A stretch of DNA of 64,000 bases from Bradyrhizobium sp. CCBAU 53338 (GCF_015291665.1 NZ_CP030048.1:4216001-4280000); one strand, 5' to 3'; counted from the stretch's first letter, positions 16,712-26,146 are shown. Notes: generated by a model from the sequence alone, not told the origin. Made by a program: numbers and translations.

Positions 16712-17698
16712 CTAGGCTCCGCCGATGCCATCGCCTTCGATCTGCCCTGTCGTGGCCCCGAGCGTCTGTGACGGGCGCTCTCCGAACATCGCCAGGTAAT
16801 ATTGCGCGAAGCGACCGAGCTCGTAAAAACCCTGCTCCATCGCCACCGACGCCACGGTTGTCGAGCCGGGCGCGCTCTGGCGCAGGACGGAATGCACCGT
16901 GCAGAGCCGCTTGTGCCGGAGGAAGCTGACCGGGCCGAGACCGAAAACCTCCTGGAAGGCGCGATGCAAGGTCCGCCGCGACACGCCCAGGACGGCGCAG
17001 ATTTCCGACACATGCACCGGGCGCGTGCCCATCGCATCGAGATAGTCTTCCACCTTGCGGATCAGCCGCCGCGCCGACGGCAGCCAGCCGCTGTCATCGG
17101 GGGGAAGCGACGACATGACGTTGATCGCCATGCACTCGGCGATCGCCCGCCTCCAGTATTCGGCGGTCGACGGGGTCAGGCTGCCGTTCCGGGTCCGCAG
17201 ATGCGACATGATCCGGACCAGGCGGCGGCTCGCGATCGCGCCGGTCTCGAGGTCTGCCTTGAAATGGCCGCGGGTGCGCCATGTGTCGGGATCGCTCAAC
17301 CGCGCCTCGCCGCCGAACAGCGAGGCAACGTCGTCGATATCGAGGCGCATCGCCGCGTAAGCCGACCCGCCGTGAAAGACCCCGTCATGCTCGAGCAGCG
17401 GCGGGATCACCAGCACGTCGTTGAGCTGCATGTCGAACGACCAGTGTGCGACGCGGTCTTCGGCCGCCAGCAACATTCCGATGATCAGCTTGTCATCGCT
17501 GGAGACGCGCTGCGTGCGCATGCCGACGTTGAAGGCGCCGATGCTGAGCGAGAAATCGCCGATGCCGATATGCGACAACGTCCCGCGCAATCGCCCACGA
17601 CCGAGCTGCATCACGTCGACATGCGATCCATGGACGGCCTGATGAAGACCTTCAAAGCCGTCCAGTTTTTTCGAATCAACCAGAAGGAATTGGCCCAT
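16712..17698 (-). CDS. AraC family transcriptional regulator
   Basis: 328 aa. The C-terminal ~100 residues form the AraC double helix-turn-helix (VHVSEICAVLGVSRRTLHRAFQEVFGLGPVSFLRHKRL and later VASVAMEQGFYELGRFAQYYLAMFGERPSQTL). The N-terminal two thirds is a ligand or dimerisation domain of the type found in regulators of catabolic genes. No obvious target operon is adjacent: the next gene upstream, an L,D-transpeptidase, runs in the same direction and its 3' end faces this gene. The ligand is unknown. Confidence 0.88.
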   Translation of the reverse strand: MGQFLLVDSKKLDGFEGLHQAVHGSHVDVMQLGRGRLRGTLSHIGIGDFSLSIGAFNVGMRTQRVSSDDKLIIGMLLAAEDRVAHWSFDMQLNDVLVIPPLLEHDGVFHGGSAYAAMRLDIDDVASLFGGEARLSDPDTWRTRGHFKADLETGAIASRRLVRIMSHLRTRNGSLTPSTAEYWRRAIAECMAINVMSSLPPDDSGWLPSARRLIRKVEDYLDAMGTRPVHVSEICAVLGVSRRTLHRAFQEVFGLGPVSFLRHKRLCTVHSVLRQSAPGSTTVASVAMEQGFYELGRFAQYYLAMFGERPSQTLGATTGQIEGDGIGGA

Positions 17699-18020
17699 GG
17701 CCGTACCCTGTTGGTTAAGCGCGACTATTCTGGGGCAATCGGCAGCAGGATACCACCATGATCCGCGTCCGGCGCAACGATCTGCTTTCGCGATTTGCGA
17801 CGAACGTTATCGAAATCCGGCACCAGATCGCTGCAATACGCCGAACTCAGGGGGCACGGATTATCGCGTCTGTGCCATAGCCTCGCCCGCATTGGCACAA
17901 ACTGCACATCACATTCGACGAATGTTCGGAAACCCGCGTGCGCAAAAGGAAATCATTTGACGCAATCAAGCACCATCCTTTCTCAGGGAGCCCAAAACAG
18001 GAAGCAGACGAAGCGCAGCT
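17699..18020. other. 322-bp intergenic region with an inverted repeat
   Basis: No convincing gene. It separates the 5' end of the AraC-type gene from the 3' end of the L,D-transpeptidase gene. The one structure seen is TGTGCCA (17871-17877) ... TGGCACA (17893-17899), a perfect 7-bp inverted repeat with a 15-bp spacer, about 170 bp upstream of the araC-type start. It could be a terminator-like stem without a T-run, or a regulator site. Confidence 0.4.
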
Positions 18021-19028
18021 CTATCTGGCGGCCGCCGGAGAGACGCCTTCCGTAAACACCACCGGCGTGCCTTTCGCGACGCTGGCTGCGACCCGCTCCG
18101 CGTCCCAATTCGTCAGACGCACGCAGCCATGCGATTGCCCCTTCGAGATGTTCTGCGGCGACGGCGTACCGTGGATGCCGTAGCCATCAGCGGACAGGTT
18201 GATCCATACGATACCGACTGGATTGTTCGGGCCGGGCCTGATCTTGAAGGGCTTTTGGGAATGCACACCCTTGAAGTGATAGGCTGGGTTATAGCGATAA
18301 GTCGGATTTTGGTCGATCTCGGTGACCTTTAGCGTGCCAGAAGGCGACGGCTTCTCATCGCTGCCGACGCTCGCCGGGTAGAAGCCGATCAGCGCATTCG
18401 ACTTGTCGAATAGTTTTACGGTTTGCCTGACCTTGTCGATCTCGACCCGGTCGGCCTTGGCTGGGGTCGCGCTTCCGCCATCGCTCGTGTCGACGACGGC
18501 AACGCTCTCGCCAGCGCGGTCGAAATGACGCCCAGGGTTGAGCGCCGCCAGCAGTTGCTCGCTCATGTGAAATTTCTCGGCCAGTTCCTCGCGCGGGCTG
18601 ATGTAGCCAAGATGTGGAATGTCCTTCATCTCCTGCATTTTCGACGGAAGCTTGTGCAGAAACGGACCCGCGACGTCCTTGTCGGTGATGGTGTACGTCG
18701 TCGTCGGCTGCCGATCGTCCGCCTGCAGCGCCTTCCAGACGTCATCCGTCAGTTGATCCGAGTTCGGCAATTGCCGCGCTTCGGCATAAGCGCGAAGCGC
18801 CTTCTTGGCGTTCTCTCCGAATTTGCCGTCGATCTCGCCGGGCGAGAAGTGCGATCTGTCCAGCAGGACCTGGAGACGCACTCCAGCCGCGGTCGGCTTC
18901 TCGTTCGAGAGGGCCTTCTTCGACGGCTCGGCGGAAGCGATCGCGGCCACGTCCATTCCGGCGGCAAGCACTGGCGCGGCCGTCAGGGCGAAGAGTCCGA
19001 CGGCGAGAGCAATTTTCATTGCCGCCAT
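18021..19028 (-). CDS. L,D-transpeptidase (YkuD) with peptidoglycan-binding domain
   Basis: Exported enzyme of 335 aa that forms 3-3 cross-links in peptidoglycan or attaches proteins to it. A signal peptide ([19 protein letters not shown]) is followed by a PG_binding_1-like domain ([29 protein letters not shown]). The YkuD domain carries the catalytic motif HGTP...[11 protein letters not shown], with the cysteine at about residue 302. The ATG at 19026-19028 has GGAG 7 nt upstream; the second ATG (19019) is also possible. The frame continues upstream into pdxA, but that is a shadow of the neighbouring gene. Confidence 0.9.
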   Translation of the reverse strand: MAAMKIALAVGLFALTAAPVLAAGMDVAAIASAEPSKKALSNEKPTAAGVRLQVLLDRSHFSPGEIDGKFGENAKKALRAYAEARQLPNSDQLTDDVWKALQADDRQPTTTYTITDKDVAGPFLHKLPSKMQEMKDIPHLGYISPREELAEKFHMSEQLLAALNPGRHFDRAGESVAVVDTSDGGSATPAKADRVEIDKVRQTVKLFDKSNALIGFYPASVGSDEKPSPSGTLKVTEIDQNPTYRYNPAYHFKGVHSQKPFKIRPGPNNPVGIVWINLSADGYGIHGTPSPQNISKGQSHGCVRLTNWDAERVAASVAKGTPVVFTEGVSPAAAR

Positions 19029-19120
19029 GTTCCAACTCCGACGTGGAGACGTTCGTCGGATCGGCAACTCGGTGACACGGCGAAGGTTTCCGGTTTTTCC
19101 CGGCGGGCGCGCCGGCCCAG

Positions 19121-20125
19121 TCAGCCGGCCCGGCGCGCCGCCATCTCCGCCGCGAGCAGCACCGCGGCGCGGCTGGCGCCCGTCGACGCGACGCCCTGCC
19201 CCGCGATGTCGTACGCGGTGCCGTGCGCGGGCGTGCAGATCGGGAACGGAAAGCCGCCGAGCAGCGTGACGCCGCGATCGAAGCCCATCAGCTTCATCGC
19301 GATCTGGCCCTGGTCGTGATACATCGTCAGCACCGCGTCGAAAGCGCCGGCCTTGGCGCGCAGGAACACGGTGTCGGCGGGAAACGGCCCCTCCACGGCA
19401 ATGCCGCCGCGCCGGCCGGCTTCGACCACCGGCGCAATGACATCGATCTCCTCGCGGCCGAAATTGCCGCCGTCGCCGGCGTGCGGATTGAGGCCCGCGA
19501 CCGCGATGCGCGGACGCGCGAAGCCGGCATTTCGCATGCATGTATCGGTCAGTTTGAGCGCGCGCTGGATGCGTTCGCTGGACAGCTTTGCCGCGACGTC
19601 CTTGAGCGGAATATGCGAGGTGACGCGGGCATTCCAGAGTTCGCCCAGCACGTTGAACTCGCTGGCCGGCGTCCTCAGCCCGACCACCTCCGCCGAGAAG
19701 GCGATCTCGTCGTCGTAGTCCGAGCGTGCGAGCCGCATTGCCGCCTTGTTAAAGGGCGTGAAACAGACGGCATCGACCCGGCCATCCCTGCCGAATTCGA
19801 GCGCCCGCTTGTAGTTGGCCAGCGCGAACTGCCCGCCCGCAAGGCCAGCGACGCCGCGCTCCACCCGCGCGGGATCGAGGTGACCGAGATCGAGGAACAG
19901 CGTATCGCCTGGCAGCTCATCGAAATCGGCGTCCTGCGCCGCCGCCGTCAGGTGCGGCGAGACACCTGCGACCTTCGCGCCCTCGTCGAAGATGCGGCGG
20001 TCGCCGATGACCACGAGCCGACACCGTGCGCGAATATCGTCCTGCGCCACGAGCTTCGCCGTCAGCTCCGGGCTGATGCCGGCTGGATCCCCCATCGCCA
20101 GCGCAATCAGCGGCTTCGCAGTCAT
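19121..20125 (-). CDS. PdxA-family dehydrogenase
   Basis: 334-residue member of the 4-hydroxythreonine-4-phosphate dehydrogenase family. It has [10 protein letters not shown] near the N-terminus and three metal-ligand histidines in [14 protein letters not shown] and YHDQGQ, so it should be active. The gene overlaps the tctA stop as ATGA (20122-20125) and is the last gene of a six-gene uptake/CoA operon. That context suggests a catabolic PdxA homologue (PdxA2-like, oxidising a phosphorylated hydroxy acid) rather than the vitamin B6 biosynthetic enzyme. The biosynthetic role cannot be excluded from sequence alone. Confidence 0.82.
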   Translation of the reverse strand: MTAKPLIALAMGDPAGISPELTAKLVAQDDIRARCRLVVIGDRRIFDEGAKVAGVSPHLTAAAQDADFDELPGDTLFLDLGHLDPARVERGVAGLAGGQFALANYKRALEFGRDGRVDAVCFTPFNKAAMRLARSDYDDEIAFSAEVVGLRTPASEFNVLGELWNARVTSHIPLKDVAAKLSSERIQRALKLTDTCMRNAGFARPRIAVAGLNPHAGDGGNFGREEIDVIAPVVEAGRRGGIAVEGPFPADTVFLRAKAGAFDAVLTMYHDQGQIAMKLMGFDRGVTLLGGFPFPICTPAHGTAYDIAGQGVASTGASRAAVLLAAEMAARRAG

Positions 20126-21657
20126 ATGATCACCTTTTCCTGGCTCGTCGTTTCATGGCTGGCGGACTTGCGGAAGATCCGTGCGAACAGTTGCAGCACG
20201 AGCGGAAGCAGAAGCAGCGCGATGCCCGCCACCACCAGGCTCGTCACCAGCTTGTTGGCAAAGAAGATGCCGAGCGATCCCTTGGACATCAGCATCGACT
20301 GCCGGAACGCATCCTCGGCCTTGTCCCCGATCACGATCGCGAGCACCAGCGGCGCCAGGGGATAGAACAGTTTCTTGAAGAGATATCCGACCACGCCGAA
20401 GCCGAGCATCATCACAACGTCGAGATAGGAGTTCGACACCGAATAGGCGCCGACGACGCAGATGATCACGATCAGCGGCGCGATGACCACGAAGGGGATC
20501 CGCATCAGTGCGGCAAAGACGGGCACGGTCAGCAGCACCAGCGCGACCGCGACGATGTTGCCGACATACATCGAGGCAATCAGCCCCCAGACGAAGTCCT
20601 TCTGGTCGACGAACAGCATCGGCCCGGGGTTGAGGCCCCAGATCATCAGCCCGCCCATCATCACGGCCGCGGTGGCCGAGCCGGGAATGCCGAGCGAGAG
20701 CATCGGCAGCAGCGCGCTGGTGCCGGCGGCATGATCGGCGGTCTCGGGCGAGATGATGCCTTCGACCTCGCCCGTGCCGAAATAGCGGCCGCGGCGCGAG
20801 AAGCGGCGGGCGATGCCGTAGCTCATGAAGGAGGCCGCGGTCGGGCCGCCCGGAGTGATCCCCATCCAGCAGCCGATCGTAGCGCTGCGCAGCAGCGCAA
20901 CGCTGTGGCGCGGCAGGCGGCCGACGGCGCGGAACACCTCGCGCCAGTCTATCTTGGAGGAGACGGCGCGGGCGTGAAATTCCTCCTCGACCGCGACCAG
21001 GAGTTCGCCGATGCCGAACAGGCCCATCACCGCGACGACGAAGTTCACGCCCTTGACCAGTTCGTCGATGCCCATGGTGAGGCGGACGCTGCCTGACACG
21101 GTGTCGATGCCGATGGCGGCAATCGCAAAGCCGATCGCAAGCGCGACCACGGTCTTGATCGGCGCCGCGCCGCCCATGCCGACGAAGCTTGCGAAAGCGA
21201 GGAAGTAGACCGCGAAATATTCCGCCGGCCCAAAGGCGAGCGCGACCTGCGCCACCCAGGAGGCCAGGAAGGTGATGAGGATGACGCCAATCAGCGCGCC
21301 GAACGCGGCCGAGCCGAACGCGGTCGCAAGCGCCGTGGTCGGACGACCATCGCGCGCCATCGGATAGCCGTCGAATGTGGTTGCGACCGAAGAGGGCTCG
21401 CCGGGGATGTTGAACAGGATCGAGGTGACGGAGCCGCCGAACAGCGCGCCCCAATACATGCTGGAGAGCAGGATGATCGCCGAGACCGGCTGCATGCCGA
21501 AGGTCAGCGGCAGCAGCAGCGAAACCCCGTTCGGCGCGCCCAGCCCCGGCAGCACGCCGACGAGAATGCCGAGCAGCACGCCGACCGCCATCAAGGCCAG
21601 ATGCGGCACGGTGACCGCGATGGTGAAGCCGTGGAGGAGTTCCGAGAGATTGTCCAT
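20122..21657 (-). CDS. Tripartite tricarboxylate transporter large permease, TctA family
   Basis: 511-residue integral membrane protein with about 12 hydrophobic segments; the main transport subunit of a TTT system, driven by ion gradients. Family signatures are GVLPGLGAPNGVSLLLPLTFGM near the N-terminus and the repeat-related GITPGGPTAASFMSYGIARR and MLSLGIPGSATAAVMMGG. It works with the small subunit TctB (11 bp upstream) and the periplasmic binding protein TctC. The substrate is probably a carboxylate, not determinable from sequence. Confidence 0.93.
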   Translation of the reverse strand: MDNLSELLHGFTIAVTVPHLALMAVGVLLGILVGVLPGLGAPNGVSLLLPLTFGMQPVSAIILLSSMYWGALFGGSVTSILFNIPGEPSSVATTFDGYPMARDGRPTTALATAFGSAAFGALIGVILITFLASWVAQVALAFGPAEYFAVYFLAFASFVGMGGAAPIKTVVALAIGFAIAAIGIDTVSGSVRLTMGIDELVKGVNFVVAVMGLFGIGELLVAVEEEFHARAVSSKIDWREVFRAVGRLPRHSVALLRSATIGCWMGITPGGPTAASFMSYGIARRFSRRGRYFGTGEVEGIISPETADHAAGTSALLPMLSLGIPGSATAAVMMGGLMIWGLNPGPMLFVDQKDFVWGLIASMYVGNIVAVALVLLTVPVFAALMRIPFVVIAPLIVIICVVGAYSVSNSYLDVVMMLGFGVVGYLFKKLFYPLAPLVLAIVIGDKAEDAFRQSMLMSKGSLGIFFANKLVTSLVVAGIALLLLPLVLQLFARIFRKSASHETTSQEKVII

Positions 21658-21668
21658 CGCCCTCTCCC

Positions 21669-22151
21669 TCAGAATCCGAGCGCGGCGGCGAGCGCGCCGT
21701 GCGGCAGGCTCACCTGGAACATGCGCTCGAACACGACGTAGAGCGCGAGCGCCGTTGCCGCCGCCGTGACCGCCGAACGCAGGACGGATTGATGCCGGGG
21801 GATCGCGAGCACCGCGAAGACGTATGCCGCCGAGGCGACATACATCCCGAGCAGCGGGATCGCGGCGACGAAGATCGCGGCCGGCACGAACAGGCCCGCC
21901 AGCCGCCGCAGCTCAACCGACGTGATCGCGACCGGGACGTTCGCCAGCGTCCCCACCGGAACAACGCCGCGCACCAGATTGTAGAGGCTGCCGGCGATGA
22001 TGATGATGCCGGTCAGAAACGGAAACGTGCCGGCATCGACACCTTCGCTCGACCAGCCGATGCCGTTGTCCAGACTCTGGACCACCACCGCGACGCCAAA
22101 GCTGCCGGTGAGGATGGCGGTCGCAAGTTCGAGCGCGCGGCGTGAGATCAT
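21669..22151 (-). CDS. Tripartite tricarboxylate transporter small permease, TctB family
   Basis: 160 aa with four membrane segments (ALELATAILTGSFGVAVVVQ, FPFLTGIIIIAGSLYNLV, LAGLFVPAAIFVAAIPLLGMYVASAAYVF, and the AVTAAATALALYVVF stretch). Small size and position between tctC and tctA identify it. The ATG at 22149-22151 excludes a low-complexity upstream extension that runs over the intergenic palindrome. Confidence 0.88.
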   Translation of the reverse strand: MISRRALELATAILTGSFGVAVVVQSLDNGIGWSSEGVDAGTFPFLTGIIIIAGSLYNLVRGVVPVGTLANVPVAITSVELRRLAGLFVPAAIFVAAIPLLGMYVASAAYVFAVLAIPRHQSVLRSAVTAAATALALYVVFERMFQVSLPHGALAAALGF

Positions 22152-22188
22152 CGAAGGCTCCAGTCGAGCAGCGGACCCGGCATCCAGT

Positions 22189-22214
22189 GTCGTCCCGGCG
22201 AACGCCGGGACGAC
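22189..22214. repeat. Palindromic repeat between tctC and tctB
   Basis: GTCGTCCCGGCG-AA-CGCCGGGACGAC, a perfect 12-bp inverted repeat with a 2-bp centre. The same family occurs at 51715-51730 and 51824-51843. In an operon gap it may stabilise the upstream tctC message, which would raise the level of binding protein over the permease. Confidence 0.7.
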
Positions 22215-22239
22215 CGCGGAGTTTGCGGCGAGCACCGCC

Positions 22240-23232
22240 TCACTTGACCAGCCAGCCCTGCTCGCTCGCGACCTGTTTGACGTGCTCGAGGTCTTGCTTG
22301 ATGAACTTGTCGAACTCTGCACCGGTCAGGAACGTGTCGACCTGGGACGTCTTCTCGATGTAGTCCTTCCATTCCGGCGTGGCCTGCACCTTCTTCATGA
22401 GATCGACATAGTAGGCCGCCTGCTCGGGTGTGACCTTGCCGGGCAGCCACACCGTCCGCGGCTGCTCATATTGCTTGATGTCGAGGCCCTGCTCGGCGCA
22501 GGTCGGAACGTCGCTCCAGCCTTCGGTTGCGGTGATCTTGGGACCGGCCGGCAGGCGCTTCGGGCTGAAGACGCAGAGCGGGCGCTGCGTGGCGCCGCGC
22601 CACTGTCCCAGGCTTTCGCTGGGATTGTTGACGTGGGAATCGAGATGCCCGCCGGCGAGCTGCACCGCAGCCTCGGCGCCGCTCTTGAAGGGGATGTAGG
22701 TCAGCTTCACATGACCGATCTTCTCGATCATGCGCGTCAGGACCTCATCGGTGTCCTTGGACTGCGCGCCGCCCATCTTGAATTCGCCCGATGCGGCCGC
22801 CTTCAGATAGTCGCCCGCAGTCTTGTAGGGCGCGTCCTGCTTGACCCACAGCAGGAACTCGTCCTGCGCCATCGCCGCGATCGGGGTCAGGTCCGTGTAG
22901 TTGAAGGCGACCTTGGAGACGAGCGGCTGCTGCCAGGCGTTCGAGGTGCCGAAGATCACCTTGTAGGGATCGCCGGCCGAGGCCTTGCCGTAGACATAGC
23001 CTTCCGCGCCGCTGCCGCCGCCCTTGTTGACGACGACGATGGGTTGTTCGGTCAGCTTGTACTTGGTGACGATGTTCTGCACCGCGCGGGCGAGGTTGTC
23101 GGTGCCGCCGCCGGGCCCGGCGGTCGCCACGAACTCGATCGGTTTTTGCGGCTGCCAGGCCGCCAAGGCAGGCGCACTGCCTGCAAGCACGGCTGTACCG
23201 ACGGACAACAGGAATAGAGACGTCGCACGCAT
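22240..23232 (-). CDS. Tripartite tricarboxylate transporter substrate-binding protein, TctC family
   Basis: Periplasmic solute-binding protein of 330 aa (Bug/TctC family). Signal peptide MRATSLFLLSVGTAVLAGSAPALA, then WQPQKPIEFVATAGPGGGTDNLAR, the usual Bug N-terminal strand and phosphate-like loop. The start at 23232 is supported by an AGGAAAT site. It captures the substrate for TctAB. Bug proteins commonly bind carboxylates; the ligand here is unknown. Confidence 0.9.
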   Translation of the reverse strand: MRATSLFLLSVGTAVLAGSAPALAAWQPQKPIEFVATAGPGGGTDNLARAVQNIVTKYKLTEQPIVVVNKGGGSGAEGYVYGKASAGDPYKVIFGTSNAWQQPLVSKVAFNYTDLTPIAAMAQDEFLLWVKQDAPYKTAGDYLKAAASGEFKMGGAQSKDTDEVLTRMIEKIGHVKLTYIPFKSGAEAAVQLAGGHLDSHVNNPSESLGQWRGATQRPLCVFSPKRLPAGPKITATEGWSDVPTCAEQGLDIKQYEQPRTVWLPGKVTPEQAAYYVDLMKKVQATPEWKDYIEKTSQVDTFLTGAEFDKFIKQDLEHVKQVASEQGWLVK

Positions 23233-23287
23233 GATTTCCTCCAACTGACTTTTTCTGTTTTGTTCGATCAGCCGTCTCGACGTCCGC

Positions 23288-24547
23288 TCAGGCGACGCGT
23301 TCCTTGCGCTCCCTGGATGCCGAGACGATTGCGCCTTCCTTCTCGAGCGCTTCGATTTGCGCCGTGTCGAACCCATGCTCGGCCAGCACCTCGCGCGTAT
23401 GCTCGCCATAAACGGGCGCGCCTGAGGCGACCTTGCCCGGCGTCTCCGAGAATTTGACCGGCAGCCCGATCGTCTTGACCGGGCCGAGGGTGGAATGCTC
23501 GACCTCGACGACCATCTCGCGCGCCAGCGTCTGCGGATCGCTCAAGGCTTCCAGCATGTCGTGCACCGGACCGCAGGGCACGCCCTTCTCGTCGAGCGCC
23601 GCAAGCCAATGCGCGCGCGTCCGGGTGCGGAAGCGCTCGCTCAGGACGGCTTCGAGCTCCTTCAAATTCGCCATGCGGTCGGCGCCGGTGACGAAGCGCG
23701 GATCGGCGGCGAGTTCGCTCGCGCCGAGCGCCTCCAGCATCAGCAGCCAGTGCTTCTTGTTGGCGCCGCCGACGACGAGCCAGCCGTCCGAGGCCTCGAA
23801 GGCCTGATACGGCGCATTGAGCGGATGCGCAGAGCCCATCGCGCGCGGCGCCGTGCCGGCGGCGAGCGCGATGGTCGATTGCCAATAGGTCTGCACCAGC
23901 GCGGCCTCGAAGAGCGAGGTCTCGACCCACTGCCCCTCGCCGGTCTTGAGGCGATGCGTGTAGGCGGCGAGGATGCCCATGCTCGCGAGCAGGCCCGCGG
24001 TGATGTCCGATAGCGGCGGCCCGCATTTCACCGGCGGACCATCCGGGCGCTCGCCCGTGAAGCTCATGATGCCGCTCATGGCCTGCGCAACGAGATCGAA
24101 GCCACGGCGATGCCTGTAGGGACCGGTGCGGCCGAAACCCGACAGCGAGCAATAGATCAGCGCCGGGAAGGTCTCGTGCAGCTCTTCATAGCCGAAGCCG
24201 AGGCGCTCCATCGCGCCCGGCGCAAAATTCTCCACCAGCACGTCGGCATCCGCAATCAGGCGCCGCAGCACCGCCTTGCCGCCGTCGGTCTTCAGATCCA
24301 GCACGATGCCGCGCTTGTTGCGGTTCATCATCAGGAACGAGGCGGCTTCGTCGCCGATCTTCGGCGGCACCGAGTGACGGGTGTCGTCGCCGTTCGGCCA
24401 TTTCTCGATCTTGATGACGTCGGCGCCCATGTCGGCGAGCATCAGGGTGCAGGTCGGCCCCGCCATGACGTGAGTGAGGTCGATGACCCTGAGGCCGGCG
24501 AGCGGGCCTGCGCGGCGGGACGTCGATTGCGACCGATCGCTCTGCAT
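23288..24547 (-). CDS. CaiB/BaiF family CoA transferase
   Basis: Class III CoA transferase of 419 residues, which moves CoA between carboxylic acids through an aspartyl-CoA intermediate. LAGLRVIDLTHVMAGPTCTLMLADMGADVIKIE is the classic N-terminus and GFDLVAQAMSG carries the predicted catalytic aspartate. It begins 9 bp after the enoyl-CoA hydratase stop and precedes tctC. Context suggests it activates the imported acid to a CoA thioester. Confidence 0.92.
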   Translation of the reverse strand: MQSDRSQSTSRRAGPLAGLRVIDLTHVMAGPTCTLMLADMGADVIKIEKWPNGDDTRHSVPPKIGDEAASFLMMNRNKRGIVLDLKTDGGKAVLRRLIADADVLVENFAPGAMERLGFGYEELHETFPALIYCSLSGFGRTGPYRHRRGFDLVAQAMSGIMSFTGERPDGPPVKCGPPLSDITAGLLASMGILAAYTHRLKTGEGQWVETSLFEAALVQTYWQSTIALAAGTAPRAMGSAHPLNAPYQAFEASDGWLVVGGANKKHWLLMLEALGASELAADPRFVTGADRMANLKELEAVLSERFRTRTRAHWLAALDEKGVPCGPVHDMLEALSDPQTLAREMVVEVEHSTLGPVKTIGLPVKFSETPGKVASGAPVYGEHTREVLAEHGFDTAQIEALEKEGAIVSASRERKERVA

Positions 24548-24556
24548 CGGGGCGTC

Positions 24557-25351
24557 CTATTGACCGCGCCACTGCGGGGCGCGCTTGCTGAGGAAAGCAT
24601 CGAGCCCTTCGCGAAAATCCTGGCTCGTGTAGCACATCAGGATGAGGTCTTCGCCCTCGTCCCGCGTCAGCCGCCTCTGCAGGCGCGCGACCGCCTGCTT
24701 GGTCGCGTTCAGCGTCAGCGGCGCATGGCTGGCCACGAGGCGCGCGACCTCGTCGGCACGCTTGTCGAGCGCTGCGAGATCGTCGACGACCTCGCCGAGC
24801 AGCCCGATTCCCGCAGCCTCCGCGGCATCGACGAGCCGCGCGGTGAAGATCAGATCCTTGACGCGCGCTGCCCCGATCAGCGCGGTCAGACGGCTGACAT
24901 TGGACATCGACAGGCAATTGCCGAGCGTCCGCGCAATGGGAAAGCCGATCCTGGCGCTCCGCGTGCCGATGCGCAGGTCGCAGGCCGCGGCGATGCCCGC
25001 CCCGCCGCCGGTGCAGAAGCCGTTGATCGCGGCGATGGTCGGCACCCGGCATTGCTCGAGCGTCGTCAGCACCCTGTCGATCCGGTTCTCGTAATCGATG
25101 GAATCCTGCGGCGTCCTGAATTCGCGGAACTGGTTGATGTCGGTTCCGGAGGCAAAAGCCTTGTCGCCGGCCCCGCGCAGCACCAGCACCCGGATGGACC
25201 TGTCGTCGTTGGCCTGCGCGCAGATGGCGGCGAGCCGCTCGTACATGGCGAAGGTGCAGGCGTTGCGCGCCTGCGGGCGATTGAAGGTGATCCGCCCGAT
25301 TCCGTCGCTGCATTCAAAAACGAGGTCGTCCGCCGCCAGGGCCTGGTCCAT
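24557..25351 (-). CDS. Enoyl-CoA hydratase/isomerase family protein
   Basis: Crotonase-fold protein of 264 aa. The first oxyanion region reads GAGDKAFASGTDINQF and the second GFCTGGGAGIAAACDLRIG. The position of the first catalytic glutamate of classical hydratases (GGGCE-type) is Gly-Ile here, and the second acidic position (IGFPIARTLG) is also not Glu, so the reaction may differ from simple hydration. The ATG at 25349-25351 is preferred over ATG 25378 or TTG 25390, because those fall inside the operator-like repeat and lack ribosome sites. First gene of the tct operon. Confidence 0.85.
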   Translation of the reverse strand: MDQALAADDLVFECSDGIGRITFNRPQARNACTFAMYERLAAICAQANDDRSIRVLVLRGAGDKAFASGTDINQFREFRTPQDSIDYENRIDRVLTTLEQCRVPTIAAINGFCTGGGAGIAAACDLRIGTRSARIGFPIARTLGNCLSMSNVSRLTALIGAARVKDLIFTARLVDAAEAAGIGLLGEVVDDLAALDKRADEVARLVASHAPLTLNATKQAVARLQRRLTRDEGEDLILMCYTSQDFREGLDAFLSKRAPQWRGQ

Positions 25352-25376
25352 TTCCTCGATCCCGTCTGTTTTTTGC

Positions 25377-25456
25377 ATTTTTGAATGCAAAATTTGGGAA
25401 TTTCAAGATATAATTACCTAACTTTCGTCTATTGGACCATTTTTGCATTCAAAAAT
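25377..25456. promoter_or_regulatory. Divergent promoter region with a pair of 16-bp inverted operator copies
   Basis: ATTTTTGAATGCAAAA (25377-25392) and its exact reverse complement TTTTGCATTCAAAAAT (25441-25456) flank the ech/gntR promoters. Copy 1 is also part of a 9-bp palindrome, TTTTGCATT-TTTG-AATGCAAAA (25371-25392). A perfect -10 hexamer TATAAT for gntR is at 25409-25414, so copy 1 lies near its -35 position and copy 2 is downstream of its start. Probable GntR operators controlling both directions. The region is strikingly AT-rich against its surroundings. Confidence 0.7.
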
Positions 25457-25467
25457 AGAGATAGCCC

Positions 25468-26133
25468 ATGCTGCACGAAGAGGTCGTCGGCCGTATCCGC
25501 GACATCCTGCTCGACGGCGAGATCCCGCCGGGCGCGCGGATTCCCGAGCGCGAACTGTGCGAGCGGCTCGAGATCTCGCGCACGCCGCTGCGTGAGGCGC
25601 TCAAGGTGCTGGCTGCAGAGGGCCTCGTGCAACTCCTGCCCCATCGCGGATCGCGTGCCGCCAAACTGACCGACAAGGACATGCGCGACCTCTTCGAAGT
25701 CTGCCAGGGCCTCGAAGCATTGGCCGGCGAGCTCGCCTGCGAGCGCATCACCGATCGCGAGATCGCCGAGATCGCCGCCGCGCACGTCGCGATGGTGCAG
25801 CATTATCGCGAAGGCGATCTGCTCCAGTATTATCGCGGCAACCGCGCCATCCACGAGGGGATCGTCAACGCCGCGGGCAATCCCGTACTGTCAGGACTCT
25901 ATGCGTCGGTGACCGCGCGCATCCGCCGCGCCCGCTACGTCACGCCGATGACGCCGCAGCGCTGGGCGTTCGCCGTCAGCGAGCACGAAGCTATCCTGAA
26001 CGCACTTCAGCGCCGCGACGGCGTCGGCCTCTCGCACATCCTGCGCGCCCATCTGCGCCACAAGCGCGAGGAGGTCTTGCAGGCGGGTTTCGCGGAGACG
26101 GACGGGAGCGAACCCACGCTACGGATTGCGTGA
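25468..26133 (+). CDS. GntR family transcriptional regulator (FCD subfamily)
   Basis: 221 aa. The N-terminal winged helix is VVGRIRDILLDGEIPPGARIPERELCERLEISRTPLREALKVLAAEGLV, followed by an all-helical FCD ligand domain with the acidic and histidine positions expected for metal-assisted carboxylate binding (FEVCQGLEALAGE, IHEGIVNAAGN, SEHEAI). It is divergent from the tct/CoA operon and probably represses it until the imported acid or a metabolite binds. Paired 16-bp operators lie in the gap. Confidence 0.92.
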   Translation: MLHEEVVGRIRDILLDGEIPPGARIPERELCERLEISRTPLREALKVLAAEGLVQLLPHRGSRAAKLTDKDMRDLFEVCQGLEALAGELACERITDREIAEIAAAHVAMVQHYREGDLLQYYRGNRAIHEGIVNAAGNPVLSGLYASVTARIRRARYVTPMTPQRWAFAVSEHEAILNALQRRDGVGLSHILRAHLRHKREEVLQAGFAETDGSEPTLRIA

Positions 26134-26146
26134 GGCCGCGGCTCGG

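Noticed and set aside
17893..17906. TGGCAC...TGC resembling a sigma-54 promoter
   Set aside because: The GG and GC elements are 10 bp apart instead of the required 12, and no gene follows on that strand.
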